Source: Pseudomonas indica NBRC 103045 (GTDB lineage Bacteria; Pseudomonadota; Gammaproteobacteria; Pseudomonadales; Pseudomonadaceae). From it: 64,000 nucleotides of DNA. How positions within the stretch are numbered: position 1 is the first letter of the stretch; each line of letters begins with the position of its first letter. Of the stretch, positions 18,756 to 27,653 are shown one piece after another. Under the pieces are notes generated by a model that searched no databases, was not told the origin of the DNA, and saw only the letters and a list, made by a program, of their open reading frames with translations. Made by a program: the position numbers and the translations under genes. The DNA is taken from assembly GCF_002091635.1 (NCBI RefSeq), contig NZ_BDAC01000001.1, positions 515,304-579,303 of the forward strand, read 5' to 3'.

Positions 18756-19211
18756 CTAGGTTTCCTTCGAAGGGAGTTTGACCACCGCGCCACCTTTGGT
18801 GGGTTTGCGGAAAACCGGACTCTCATCTAAAAACTCCGCTGGATCAATGTTCTTGCGTCGAGCAATCATTGAGGCGTAAAGGACCCTTTCACGCTCCCTA
18901 TTCAACTGCTTCGTCAGTTCCTCGACCTGCGCCTTGAGTGCTTCGATTTGGTGCTCTCGCTCACGATCCTTCGCTGCTTTTAGCGATATTTCCTGATCGA
19001 AATGTTTTTCGCCTCGGGCATAACTTTTGACCACCTCCTTGATGCGCTGGAACTCCTTTTCGAATTCCTTGTTCCGCCACAAAGTAGGTTTAGAGACACC
19101 ACACTTCTCGGTAATGAACTTCCAACTGAAAAATGAAGGAGATATCAGCTGTCTTTCGAACTGTTGGAGGATGGAAAAGGCCTTGTCCCATTGGTCAGCA
19201 GGAATAGTCAC
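18756..19211 (-). CDS. HTH/coiled-coil accessory protein of the recombinase module
   Basis: About 151 residues from a GTG at 19211; a TTG at 19241 would add 10 residues. An N-terminal HTH-like part (FFSWKFITEKCGVSKPTLWR) is followed by a long charged coiled coil (about 60-125, KDREREHQIEALKAQVEEL). Its place as last gene after tandem tyrosine recombinases, and this layout, recall TnpC of Tn554-type transposons and the small third component of other recombinase modules, which assist orientation or efficiency of insertion. Homology to a particular family was not tested. The upstream recombinase stop is 3 bases from this GTG, so translation is probably coupled. Confidence 0.68.
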   Translation of the reverse strand: MTIPADQWDKAFSILQQFERQLISPSFFSWKFITEKCGVSKPTLWRNKEFEKEFQRIKEVVKSYARGEKHFDQEISLKAAKDREREHQIEALKAQVEELTKQLNRERERVLYASMIARRKNIDPAEFLDESPVFRKPTKGGAVVKLPSKET

Positions 19212-19213
19212 AA

Positions 19214-21871
19214 TCAAGCCGCTCCACACTGAAACACGCAATCATTTGGAATCGAGCCCTCAAGCCTAAAGGGCTGGTAGTCCTTACTCTGCTCAACCTG
19301 GCCGTCAGTAAGCACAATCTCGGAGCGATCCAATATATAGGATGCGTTCCTGTAAACTGTCATTTGATGTTCGATATGCATTTCAACAGACTCAACTGGC
19401 ACATCCGGTCTATTCAATACTTCGAAAAGCCTTGCAAGTTCGATTTCTGCCCGACTTCGCTCTGATTCAATCTGCTTGACTTGAACTGGATCAGAAAGAT
19501 CCACAACAAACTCCCTGCATCCCTTGCCAGAATTACCAGTTAGACACTTAAGATGAAATTCACAAGGCCTCAAATTTAGATCACGAAAACAATGTCCGAG
19601 CGGACCGTAATGTACGGTTTGCAGCATAGCATTCAAAAAATGCTGCACATCCTCAGCGGGGACATTATTTTCAGACCAATTCTTTACCTTATTTGCCAAA
19701 TCTCCAATAAAACGGGACTGCTCAGACAGCATCAATTCACTAACTTTCGTGGCGCGCTCTTTTGCCGTCTGATGGTCGTAGTGGTCGCCTTGGCCATCAG
19801 TCCTTCCCATCCACTTATTCACAATGCTTGCAGCCAAGCCCGCCCGGAAAAGTGAATTCGTTTGCCAATGTCGCCCCTTATGAGTCTGGAACGTCTTTAA
19901 AATCTCTTTATCAGCACTAACACCGTAGCGAATGAATGCTGACTGCCCCTCCCTAGCTGGCTTTATTGCATACAGGACAGAAAAGTAACCAAGAACACAT
20001 GGGATATGCTCGTTATATACACCCCCAAGATTGCTCGGCACAACGAACAAATAGTCAGATACTCTCTGGTTGATGCCAAGCGCGGCCGAGCTGATCTCTA
20101 TTCCTTCAGCCAAAAGCTCGTCTCGAATCTCCTGGATCAGCTCAGAGCTAACTTTAGTGTTGACCGAAACGAAAGCACTTACGACTGCATCCTTAATACT
20201 AGCCTGTTCAATTAAAAAACCAGATACGGCACGGTATTTTAGACCCGAACTGACAGCCGAAGGCTTGTAGAAATGTTGCCGACCTTCGGAAATCCGTAGA
20301 AACGAGTAATAACTGCTTGAGCTCCCTGCGGCAATGGAAGTCATAGTTTTCCGGTTAAATAACTCGGGATAGAGCTCCTCAGCATCATTTACCGGAATAT
20401 GAGTTTCGGCATCATAACCGCCGCCAACAATAGTGCGCATCGCCGCCACTGCGTCGGCATAACTTAGATAGACGACTCTTCTGCCATACGGGCAAGATTC
20501 GCCCGTGAACGCAAAAGCCTCCACCGAAGGCATGTTCTTAAACTTTAGCCTCCCATCAAGCGCGCAGGTATCTTTTGAGCGACTATTTTCAGGCTTGCGT
20601 TCATGGAGTATCTCAAAGAACTCATCATAAAATAGCACGCTACGCCTAAGCTCGACCAAGCGGGCTATACGATCCTTGACATCACGCCCCCGCACATAGT
20701 GGGCACGCTTTACTTTTCCGAGGGGTTTAGAAACTACATTGAAGCCATTGTTAACGTAGAATTTAAGGAGTGTTTGAGCGTCAGAACCTGTGGACGCGAA
20801 AGGCAAGTATTCACCGAGCTTCTTAAGCTCTATGAGTTCGTTATCAGGTAGATGCTTCAGAACACGCAATCGGCTTTCGGCTGCGGAAACATTAGACTCC
20901 ACAGCTTGAGAAAGACGATCCAGGGCTGACGCAACTCTAAGCCCGATGGTCTCTATCCTTGCCAAGAAGCGATCATCTAAGTTTCCTGCAAAAGATCCAT
21001 CCTCAATGCTCATAGCCCGCTTTCTGAAGGGCTCGCAAATGGCATCAATCCTGTCCACTGCATCGCGCAATGCGGCTCTCCAGATGGTCGGTACGTACCT
21101 AGCCACTGGCTCAGATCCTTTTTCCGTCCACACCCGGCAATACATCTCACCGTTCATTGAAATCAGGCAGTTCTTAGGTAACCGCAGAACTTCTCCGATC
21201 CTTAAACCCAAACCATACTGAAATGCCTGAGTCAAAACCGCAAGCATATCCATTTGTGCTCGAAAGCTACCATCCCATTGCTCCTGTACTGCCCATTTCA
21301 AAGAGATGATTGCTTTCACTAACTCAGGAAGTGGCAATTTACGCTCAAGCGCGACACGCCCATACTGATCCTTTTCCTGAAGATCTTTCGTACCTATAAG
21401 ATCAAAGTTTTGAACTATTAAGGAAGACTCAAAGAGAAACTTAATAAATATATTTAACGAGCGACATACCCCGGCCGGCGACTTGTAATGCGACCGAAGA
21501 AAGCCAAACGTTTTCATGTAGGACGACTGACTCAGGCCTTGAAGATTGACAGCACCCTGCGCAACCATGTACTTAAGCGCTGAAGCCAGGTCAGTGACGC
21601 GCCCAGCAGTGATCTGCTTGCTTTCAGATCTTCTATCCCAAAGATATGAAACCAGAAATACCTTATTTAGTAGAATTAACTCAGAATTGAGCTCGCCACG
21701 AGCTAGCAAATATATTTTATGCCGGCCTTTATAAAGCCAAACTGAATCCCCCCAGCACTCCCCCTTAAAGCAACTAAGCTTGGTAAAGCGCTTCTCCGCG
21801 ATCAGAGCAAGTCCCTTCAGCTTTAATCGTAGTTCTTCATGCAAAATGTCCTTAACCGCTATATTTTGCAT
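19214..21871 (-). CDS. Large tyrosine recombinase (third of the module)
   Basis: 885 residues. Integrase catalytic motifs are recognisable: R224 in GLGLRIGEVLRL, H664-x-x-R667-H668 in HKGRHWQTN, and the presumed nucleophile Y698 in GDHYDH. The residue corresponding to the usual box III histidine is R690 (KWMGRTD), an unusual change. A Cys-rich element follows (HCFRDLNLRPCEFHLKCLTG). The spacing between box I and box II is far longer than in phage integrases, implying a large insertion of about 300 residues. The ATG at 21871 follows the previous recombinase stop with no gap. Codon use is AT-richer than in the flanking chromosome. Confidence 0.85.
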   Translation of the reverse strand: MQNIAVKDILHEELRLKLKGLALIAEKRFTKLSCFKGECWGDSVWLYKGRHKIYLLARGELNSELILLNKVFLVSYLWDRRSESKQITAGRVTDLASALKYMVAQGAVNLQGLSQSSYMKTFGFLRSHYKSPAGVCRSLNIFIKFLFESSLIVQNFDLIGTKDLQEKDQYGRVALERKLPLPELVKAIISLKWAVQEQWDGSFRAQMDMLAVLTQAFQYGLGLRIGEVLRLPKNCLISMNGEMYCRVWTEKGSEPVARYVPTIWRAALRDAVDRIDAICEPFRKRAMSIEDGSFAGNLDDRFLARIETIGLRVASALDRLSQAVESNVSAAESRLRVLKHLPDNELIELKKLGEYLPFASTGSDAQTLLKFYVNNGFNVVSKPLGKVKRAHYVRGRDVKDRIARLVELRRSVLFYDEFFEILHERKPENSRSKDTCALDGRLKFKNMPSVEAFAFTGESCPYGRRVVYLSYADAVAAMRTIVGGGYDAETHIPVNDAEELYPELFNRKTMTSIAAGSSSSYYSFLRISEGRQHFYKPSAVSSGLKYRAVSGFLIEQASIKDAVVSAFVSVNTKVSSELIQEIRDELLAEGIEISSAALGINQRVSDYLFVVPSNLGGVYNEHIPCVLGYFSVLYAIKPAREGQSAFIRYGVSADKEILKTFQTHKGRHWQTNSLFRAGLAASIVNKWMGRTDGQGDHYDHQTAKERATKVSELMLSEQSRFIGDLANKVKNWSENNVPAEDVQHFLNAMLQTVHYGPLGHCFRDLNLRPCEFHLKCLTGNSGKGCREFVVDLSDPVQVKQIESERSRAEIELARLFEVLNRPDVPVESVEMHIEHQMTVYRNASYILDRSEIVLTDGQVEQSKDYQPFRLEGSIPNDCVFQCGAA

Positions 21872-23476
21872 TCAGATTTCCTTGACATTAATCAGCACAA
21901 CGTCATGCCCTTCGGAGTAGGCGATTGCAGCGCGACAGCCGGCTATCGCCTGATCAATAACCGAAACGACATTAGCAGTACTCACCGTCAGCAGATGACT
22001 CTTCCGGGCAACCAAACCTTCCAGCGCACTTTCATGAGCTGCAGTGTTCTCGTTTGGGCAAAACCTATCGCATGAATAGCAAGCCACAGCCGGCTCTTCG
22101 AAACAGATTGAGCGAGATGCACACTTCCCAATTACATTAAAGTTTATTGGCTCACAGACCTGGCTATAGATATTGCCTTCGAGGTCACCCTCTCTCATCC
22201 AAGCCGCTGTGAATTGCTTCTGCTCAACGCGACTCAGTGTGGCATTCTCTAGAATCTCCCACATCTCGTGAGTGAATCTGAAGTAGTGCTTAATACTATT
22301 CGTATCGTTATGATCAAGTAAATCGGCCAGCTCTTCTGGTGTACAGCCCGACATTACTGCTTGCGTACCCACGGTATAGCGAAACCTGTATGCACATAAA
22401 TTGAATCGCTTACCGGTACGAGGAGAAAATGGGAGCCTATGCTCATTTCCCCACAGCATATAATTTATTCTACAGATTGACTTGTGATACAGCACAGCCC
22501 GTTTCGATTGATCCGAAAAGTAGTCGCTTGACAACCGTTCTACATCATCCCAATAGTGGCTACCTAAGGAGTTTCCATCTCTTTCGAGGTCCACAGGCTT
22601 GGACGTCATGAAAATTGGAAGCTCTGCCGGGTCGACTCCATCCAGAGTTGGGGCTGAATCTATGTAAGCCTGGATAAGTTTTGTTGTTCTTTCTGTGAGT
22701 ATTCGTGAGCTAAATTGGGTTCGCCTATCACGTGATTTTTGCTTCACGCGTGGGACATTTAGATACCAAATGCCCGACTTTTTGTCCCTAATAAAATCCT
22801 TTCGTCTCAACAGAGAAATTTGGATCGGCCTCAGACCAAAACATAAACACAGATCCAAGACCAAACGAAAACCCAGCGGAAGTGATTGCCTGTCCACCTG
22901 GGCCGATAGCACGGATACTTCCTCTCTGGTAAACGGACCTCTATCTTCGTCCATCACAAAGAGAGCTAGGTAGGTATTTTGCTTAGACGCATAGTTGCGT
23001 AGTTTTTGAAAGTCCTCATATACCTCAAGCGCTAGACCTTCATAGCCATGAAGCAATACAAACCTCAAAAATTCCTTGCACGCAGTAATATGCTCGGCCT
23101 TATCTCTACCCTCTTGGACAGGAAGGCTATCCAAGAACTGATTGATGTGTATGCCCTTTGACATTTCACGGGCAAACACCTCAAGAAACTTAAACTTCAG
23201 TCGCACAGTTGAAGCGTGATATCGCTCAATGATATAGCGAAGATAACTCGCAGCAATCTCCCTCAATTCAAAATCCATTAGATTAAGATACTGGGACTTG
23301 AGGTACACGAAATCACTGGTATCATCCGGCAGTTTTATTACTTGACGAAAGAAGCCATGATCATCAAACAACTCAATGTCATATCCCAGACGACTTTTGA
23401 TGAATGTGGCGTCATTCCATAAACCTTGCAGTTCACCGGGGGCGGTCAGCGATAGTTGACTCTGGGTGGATTCCAT
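21872..23476 (-). CDS. Tyrosine recombinase (second of the module)
   Basis: 534 residues. SAM-like N-terminal helices precede a tyrosine-recombinase catalytic domain with R216 (CFGLRPIQIS), Y363-x-x-R366-Y367 in place of the usual HxxRH, box III H389 (LLDHND) and nucleophile Y398 (IKHYFRF). After the catalytic tyrosine is a cysteine cluster (CYSCDRFCP plus two upstream cysteines) that may bind zinc. It abuts the first and third recombinase genes without spacer, so the three are one transcript and presumably act together on the element ends. The region is AT-rich. Confidence 0.88.
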   Translation of the reverse strand: MESTQSQLSLTAPGELQGLWNDATFIKSRLGYDIELFDDHGFFRQVIKLPDDTSDFVYLKSQYLNLMDFELREIAASYLRYIIERYHASTVRLKFKFLEVFAREMSKGIHINQFLDSLPVQEGRDKAEHITACKEFLRFVLLHGYEGLALEVYEDFQKLRNYASKQNTYLALFVMDEDRGPFTREEVSVLSAQVDRQSLPLGFRLVLDLCLCFGLRPIQISLLRRKDFIRDKKSGIWYLNVPRVKQKSRDRRTQFSSRILTERTTKLIQAYIDSAPTLDGVDPAELPIFMTSKPVDLERDGNSLGSHYWDDVERLSSDYFSDQSKRAVLYHKSICRINYMLWGNEHRLPFSPRTGKRFNLCAYRFRYTVGTQAVMSGCTPEELADLLDHNDTNSIKHYFRFTHEMWEILENATLSRVEQKQFTAAWMREGDLEGNIYSQVCEPINFNVIGKCASRSICFEEPAVACYSCDRFCPNENTAAHESALEGLVARKSHLLTVSTANVVSVIDQAIAGCRAAIAYSEGHDVVLINVKEI

Positions 23477-24754
23477 TTAATTGACCGCCAGCTGCTGAAG
23501 AGCTTCCTGTTGAAGCAAGATTTGTAACTCAGAAACTTTTGATTGTATTGATCCTTTCGCATAATGCTCAGGCATATCACTATTTCTAGCCCAACCTCCT
23601 GCTGCCTCTTGGATGGGAGCCTTCATCACTTTACGACTTAGACCACTCGAATTCTTAAACTTCTTATCCAGCGCGCAATTCAAAAGATCATGAAAAGTAT
23701 TTCGCAAACGATGCGGACTTAACAGGCCAGAAAACTCTGGGTGCTGCTGAATTAGTTCATTAAGAATTGAATTTGGTGTTTGCACTGAAAGAGGTCGCCC
23801 ATCTCGATATGACAAGAACAAATAGCTTGTTGACTGCCAACCGATAAATTCTTTTCTGACATTCACAATGTAATGCTCGACCAGCGCAGCGAATTTATCA
23901 TGCAATTCCACTTGCCTACCGAGTGTCTTGACGGAGGGAGACTCTGCCCGGGGATAATCAACAACGTCCCTACTTTTGAAGATGTCGAAATATTTTCGAC
24001 GCCCGGTCAATTGAAAGTCATTTAGTTTCAATAGCAAGGTTTCACCCTTGCGATTTCCGCCTAACATCAAAAGAAGTAGGAGGATATAGTTCCTCCATCT
24101 GACCTTATAAGTCTTCCAGGGGTTCAATCCATTGTTGTCGCTCGGATCAATAATGGCGATGAATTTCGCTTGGAGTTCTGGAGTAAGGCCAATCTTGTCT
24201 TTCCTGTCGCCTCTATAGGGCGCCTTCATATACAACTTGAAACCCGCAGCCATCCGCTCATACAAGCGCTTAGCAATTTTCAGTTGCTCTAGGTTTCGGG
24301 CGCACCGGCCCTCATAGAACAACCATAGGTAGTCTATGAATTTTTTTGCGCAACGCATGCGTGCACTGTACCAATTGGGATCTACTCGCTCGCCCGTCTG
24401 TTGTGCTAAGCCGCAGTAAGATGAGAGGGACTCGATCTCCCCAATTGTAAGAGGGCTAAGACCAGCAATGCGCTGTATTAAATCTATTTTCTGAGTTTCG
24501 CAGAACCGATAAAGGATCAGAATGGCGCTCTGATCAATTCTTATTGTGTTTGGCTTCGAACCATTATCGAATCGCTGCAAGGCATATGCGCCTGCAAATG
24601 CATCAACTTGGTTATCTGCAGTTACTAACTTGAGTTTAAGGCCGCCCAACTTTTCGAATACGACGGTTGTGAGCGAATAGACTGAATCCTTCAAATGAAA
24701 CACCGTGCTTTTTTGCGAGCGCGGCAGCCTATAACCCGGCCGAGAGAGCGTCAA
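23477..24754 (-). CDS. Tyrosine recombinase (first of the module)
   Basis: Up to 425 residues. Catalytic motifs are complete: R235 (GGNRKGETL), H348-x-x-R351 (SPHRLRNTF), W388 in the box III position (GGWARNSD) and nucleophile Y398 (PEHYAKG). The start is uncertain: the TTG at 24754 has no well-placed ribosome-binding site, and a GTG at 24703 would shorten the protein by 17 residues. The TTG lies in TTGACG, which could instead be a -35 element. It is the first gene of the recombinase operon and the one nearest the island border and the HU gene, as expected for an integrase next to its attachment site. Confidence 0.87.
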   Translation of the reverse strand: MTLSRPGYRLPRSQKSTVFHLKDSVYSLTTVVFEKLGGLKLKLVTADNQVDAFAGAYALQRFDNGSKPNTIRIDQSAILILYRFCETQKIDLIQRIAGLSPLTIGEIESLSSYCGLAQQTGERVDPNWYSARMRCAKKFIDYLWLFYEGRCARNLEQLKIAKRLYERMAAGFKLYMKAPYRGDRKDKIGLTPELQAKFIAIIDPSDNNGLNPWKTYKVRWRNYILLLLLMLGGNRKGETLLLKLNDFQLTGRRKYFDIFKSRDVVDYPRAESPSVKTLGRQVELHDKFAALVEHYIVNVRKEFIGWQSTSYLFLSYRDGRPLSVQTPNSILNELIQQHPEFSGLLSPHRLRNTFHDLLNCALDKKFKNSSGLSRKVMKAPIQEAAGGWARNSDMPEHYAKGSIQSKVSELQILLQQEALQQLAVN

Positions 24755-24897
24755 TAATGAAACGCGCCCTTTTCAATACGATCACTTTTCCTTTTGATAG
24801 AAAAATGAAACACTGTTTCATGATTTTTGATTTAGCCAGAAAGCAGAAAGCCCCGATTTACGGGGCCTTCCAGAACTTATCCACAGAAAATGAAACG
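24695..24897. other. Candidate island end: repeated ATGAAAC motifs
   Basis: ATGAAAC occurs at 24695, 24757, 24805 and 24890, and inverted (GTTTCAT) at 24815-24821. The pair at 24805-24821 forms a perfect ATGAAAC-ACT-GTTTCAT dyad. The cluster lies between the first recombinase gene and the HU gene terminator, where the right end of the element must be. They could be recombinase binding sites or operators of the recombinase operon; the crossover point cannot be fixed without the other end or an empty site. A perfect DnaA-box match (TTATCCACA, 24877-24885) also lies here. Confidence 0.45.
24846..24869 (-). terminator. Terminator of the HU gene
   Basis: On the minus strand GCCCCG-TAAAT-CGGGGC is followed by TTTCT, about 37 bases past the HU stop. 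It is a clear intrinsic terminator and probably the last piece of native chromosome before the island. Confidence 0.75.
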
Positions 24898-24905
24898 ATC
24901 TACGT

Positions 24906-25178
24906 TTAATTTACCGCTTCTTTCAGCGACTTCCCCGGCTTGAAAGCCACGGTGTTGCTGGCCTTGATCTTGACCGGCTGACCGGTTTGCGGGTTCTTGC
25001 CGGTGCGGGCGCCACGATGACGCTGCACGAAGGTTCCGAAGCCGACCAGGGTCACGCTGTCCTTGCGGTTCAGCGCGCTGGTGATTTCTTCGAGAACGGC
25101 GTTGAGAACGCGGTTGGCTTGATCCTTGGTCAAATCGGCCTTCTCGGCGATAGCGGCGGCGAGTTCCGGTTTACGCAT
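24906..25178 (-). CDS. HU-family nucleoid DNA-binding protein
   Basis: 90 residues, the normal HU length. It has the N-terminal dimer helices (MRKPELAAAIAEKADLTK), the LVGFGTF beta strand, and the DNA-embracing arm with RTGKNPQTGQPVKI around the conserved Asn-Pro at its tip. HU bends and compacts DNA and assists recombination and replication. The gene next to rubredoxin reductase matches the HU paralogue found beside rubB in P. aeruginosa (recalled). The 5' leader has a CAACAACAACAACAA tract and AAGAGGC ahead of the ATG. In P. aeruginosa native genes lie downstream; here the integrase module does. Confidence 0.95.
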   Translation of the reverse strand: MRKPELAAAIAEKADLTKDQANRVLNAVLEEITSALNRKDSVTLVGFGTFVQRHRGARTGKNPQTGQPVKIKASNTVAFKPGKSLKEAVN

Positions 25179-25196
25179 AAATGCCTCTTTTTACGG

Positions 25197-25213
25197 TTTT
25201 GTTGTTGTTGTTG
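25197..25213 (-). promoter_or_regulatory. Hfq/Crc-type CA tract before the HU gene
   Basis: Minus-strand CAACAACAACAACAAAA, 19 to 35 bases upstream of the HU start. Tandem AAN triplets of this kind bind Hfq with Crc in pseudomonads and block translation during catabolite repression. Function at this gene is inferred. Confidence 0.45.
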
Positions 25214-25368
25214 CCGTGCTGTTCTGCCCCGAACAGCGCCCTAGATACCGCGACGGCTCTGCGCCGCGGCAGACTGAGGGAGGATGGCACGCCGCTGGCA
25301 CCTGCGCCAGTCTTGTCAGACAGTTTGTAAGGCCAAAATGATGACTCAACCGACAGAACAGGAGACAT

Positions 25369-26520
25369 TTACGCCAACAGTGGCGGAAGCTCCTTATTCA
25401 GCGCCAGTTTTTCCTGCACCGCCGTACCGGTCAGCGCATAGCCAAGCAGACGCCCCTCGGCATCCCGGCAGAGTACCTTGAGGTCGGCGCCGGAGCCCTC
25501 CACCGTCCACTCCCCTTCCATGCCGCGTGGCGGCGGCGATACCACCAGCGGGCAGACCGGCGTTTTCACCGTTACCGGCATCGGCCCGTAGCTCACCGCC
25601 GTCGGGTTGCCGGCCAGGGTCTGCGCCAGGGCGCGGGCGCAGGTCATCAGCGGCATCACGTAGAGCAGGTTGAGGCCATCCACCTCGGCGCAGTCGCCGA
25701 GGGCATGGATGTTCTCGTGGGACGTGCGCAGATAACGGTCCACCATCACCCCACGGTTGACCGCCAGGCCGGCGGCCGCCGCCAGCTCGATGCGCGGGCG
25801 CAGGCCGACGGCGGAGAGCACCAGATCGCAGGCGATGCGGGTGCCGTCGGACAGGTGCGCATCCAGGCTGCCGTCGTCCAGGCGATTCAGGCTGGCCAGG
25901 GTCGGACCGAGGTGGAAGCGCGCGCCGAGGCTTTCCAGCCCGGCCTGGACCGCCGCGGCGGCGGCCGGGTGCAACAGCGCCGGCATCACCTGCTCGCAGG
26001 GTGCCACCAGTTCCACCTGATAACCGGCGACGCTGAGGTCGTTGGCGTATTCGCAGCCGATCAGGCCGGCACCAAGCAACAGCACGCGCCGCTTGCCCGT
26101 GGCCGCGGCACGGAACCGGGCGTAGTCCTCGAGATCGTTGATCGGGTAGATCGCATCCAGGGCCTCGCCGGCCACCGGCACGCGGATGGTCTCGGCTCCC
26201 CAGGCCAGCACCAGGTCGCGGTAGGGCACCGCCTCCTCGCCGATCCAGATGCGCTTGTGCCCCGGATCGATCCCGGTGATGCGGGTATGGGTGCGGATTT
26301 CGGCGTTCAACTGCTCGGCCATGGCGCCGGGTTCGGCCATGGTCAGGCCGTCGGCATCCTTGTTCTTGCCGAAGCCGGTGGACAGCATCGGCTTGGAGTA
26401 GGAGCGGCCATCGTCGGCGCTGATCAGCAGCAGGGGCGTATCGCTGTCCAGCTTGCGGAACTCCTTGGCCAGGTTGTAGCCGGCCAGGCCGGTACCGACG
26501 ATCACGACGGGTGCACGCAT
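25369..26520 (-). CDS. rubB: Rubredoxin reductase, NAD(P)H- and FAD-dependent
   Basis: About 383 residues of the pyridine nucleotide-disulfide oxidoreductase fold. It has an N-terminal FAD motif ([16 protein letters not shown]), a second GxGxxG for NAD(P)H ([13 protein letters not shown], about 150-162) and the FAD-binding GDCAEVDG near 280. It transfers electrons from NADH to rubredoxin, which serves alkane hydroxylases or oxygen-stress reductases. ATG at 26520 was chosen over the GTG two codons earlier because CAGGAG lies five bases before it. An AACAACAAA tract overlaps the leader. It is downstream of rubA2 in the same direction. Confidence 0.93.
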   Translation of the reverse strand: MRAPVVIVGTGLAGYNLAKEFRKLDSDTPLLLISADDGRSYSKPMLSTGFGKNKDADGLTMAEPGAMAEQLNAEIRTHTRITGIDPGHKRIWIGEEAVPYRDLVLAWGAETIRVPVAGEALDAIYPINDLEDYARFRAAATGKRRVLLLGAGLIGCEYANDLSVAGYQVELVAPCEQVMPALLHPAAAAAVQAGLESLGARFHLGPTLASLNRLDDGSLDAHLSDGTRIACDLVLSAVGLRPRIELAAAAGLAVNRGVMVDRYLRTSHENIHALGDCAEVDGLNLLYVMPLMTCARALAQTLAGNPTAVSYGPMPVTVKTPVCPLVVSPPPRGMEGEWTVEGSGADLKVLCRDAEGRLLGYALTGTAVQEKLALNKELPPLLA

Positions 26521-26531
26521 ATCCACTCCTG

Positions 26532-26540
26532 TTTGTTGTT
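26532..26540 (-). promoter_or_regulatory. Short Hfq/Crc-type CA tract before rubB
   Basis: Minus-strand AACAACAAA immediately upstream of the CAGGAG ribosome-binding site of rubB. It is shorter than the tracts before glcA and the HU gene, so the assignment is weaker. Confidence 0.35.
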
Positions 26541-26604
26541 CTGCGAAACGGCGCGACGGCCAGGGGCCGTCGCGGTCAAGGAAATGAGTCAGGCCGGTGG
26601 CCTT

Positions 26605-26772
26605 TCAGGAAATCTCGATCATCTCGAAGTCGATCTTGCCCACCCCGCAATCCGGGCAGACCCAATCCGGCGGGATGTCTTCCCAGCGGGTACCGGGCGC
26701 GATGCCCTCTTCCGGCAGGCCTTCGGCCTCGTCGTAGATGAAGCCGCACACCACGCATTGCCATTTGCGCAT
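26605..26772 (-). CDS. rubA2: Rubredoxin, second copy
   Basis: 55 residues, the standard length of a single-domain rubredoxin. The four iron-ligand cysteines are C6-x-x-C9 (CVVCGFIYD) and C39-x-x-C42 (CPDCGVGK). It carries one electron from the reductase encoded next to it to a terminal oxidase or hydroxylase. The ATG at 26772 opens the conserved [10 protein letters not shown]; an upstream in-frame extension is not supported. The gene is separated from the first rubredoxin gene by about 880 bases that include a divergent MarR-like gene, so each copy probably has its own promoter. Confidence 0.93.
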   Translation of the reverse strand: MRKWQCVVCGFIYDEAEGLPEEGIAPGTRWEDIPPDWVCPDCGVGKIDFEMIEIS

Positions 26773-27111
26773 AGGTACATATGCCTCTTTGCAGCGATCG
26801 CCTGACCCTACCCCAAATCCGCCATTATCGCCAAGGCATGGGCCTGCAGGCCCGACGGAGGTACGGGTCCGCGCGGATATCCGGAAATGTGAACGAATCG
26901 CAACCGCCACGCCTTCGCCCTGCCCACGGAACGCCGGGGATCACTTACACTCCAAGGCACTCTAGCCGCCCGGATGGCGGTGGGAGCGGTGCAACGGCCG
27001 GTGACCTGTCACCGGGGTGACTGCCACCAGGGCGGCGTTTCCGCACCCTGCCAGGGCTGCCGACCGGCTCGCTGCAGCGCGTATTTCCCGAGCAGTCATA
27101 GCGAGGCCCGC
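26773..27111. other. Intergenic between rubA2 and the MarR-like gene
   Basis: A divergent control region with no supported gene. It contains the perfect palindrome at 26998-27015 and should hold promoters for rubA2 (leftward) and the MarR-like gene (rightward). Confidence 0.5.
26998..27015. promoter_or_regulatory. 18-base palindrome, candidate operator of the MarR-like regulator
   Basis: CCGGTGACCTGTCACCGG has perfect 8-base arms around CT, about 97 bases upstream of the MarR-like start and in the divergent rubA2 promoter region. GTGAC recurs at 27017-27021. Confidence 0.4.
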
Positions 27112-27489
27112 ATGCCCCTTCGACAGAGTCAGAACACCCGCCGCGCCATCGCCGAGGCGATCGTCAGCATGGATGAACACTGGGTAGCCCTGTTCGGCGA
27201 ACTCGGCATCGGCGATTCCTGCTACAGCGACCTGCTGGTCAACATGTGGCTGCGCCGCAGCGAATCCTTGCGCAAGACCGATCTCTACCCCTTCATGCCC
27301 GGCATCAGCCGGCGCACCGCCGTGAAATACGTGCAGGAAATGATCGACGTCGGCCTGCTGGACGAGAGCGGCACCGAGGACGACAAACGCGTCCGCCACG
27401 TAACCCTCACCCCGATCCTGTCCCGCCGCCTGGAGCGCTACTTCGACCAGGTGTACGCCCTGTTCGAGGCCATCGAACCGACGGATTGA
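27112..27489 (+). CDS. Small MarR/winged-helix-type regulator
   Basis: 125 residues. A helical N-terminus (SQNTRRAIAEAIVSMDEHWV) leads into a winged helix: SESLRKTDLYPFMPGISRRT, recognition helix TAVKYVQEMIDVGLLDES, wing DDKRVRHVTLTP, and a dimerisation helix LSRRLERYFDQVYALFEAI. The pattern matches MarR-like proteins that respond to small ligands. Its ATG at 27112 begins the conserved part; the in-frame extension upstream is not protein-like. It lies on the opposite strand between the two rubredoxin genes, so it may control them. A REP pair follows it. Confidence 0.75.
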   Translation: MPLRQSQNTRRAIAEAIVSMDEHWVALFGELGIGDSCYSDLLVNMWLRRSESLRKTDLYPFMPGISRRTAVKYVQEMIDVGLLDESGTEDDKRVRHVTLTPILSRRLERYFDQVYALFEAIEPTD

Positions 27490-27534
27490 GCGGCCCAAAC
27501 GCCTGATTTCCATTCCAACGAGGGATGGCTTTTC

Positions 27535-27600
27535 GTAGGAGCCAGCTCTGCTGGCGAAGCTTTTGCGCGGCCCCCAATCGCGAGCAGAGCTCGCTCCTAC
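27535..27600. repeat. REP-type palindrome pair
   Basis: GTAGGAGCCAGCTCTGCTGG (from 27535) and its inverted relative ending GCTCGCTCCTAC (27600) form a pair of Pseudomonas REP-like elements in inverted order. The same family recurs at 38170-38234. Confidence 0.75.
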
Positions 27601-27653
27601 TGAAGAAACAAAAACGGCGGCCATCGGCCGCCGTTTCGCAATCCATCGCCGTA

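Noticed and set aside
24877..24885. Perfect DnaA box TTATCCACA near the HU gene as a replication origin
   Set aside because: A single 9-base match without further boxes, AT-rich unwinding element or dnaA/rep gene is not evidence of an origin.
24755..24905. tRNA gene as integration target
   Set aside because: No cloverleaf-like sequence is present; the element border lies in the spacer after the HU terminator.
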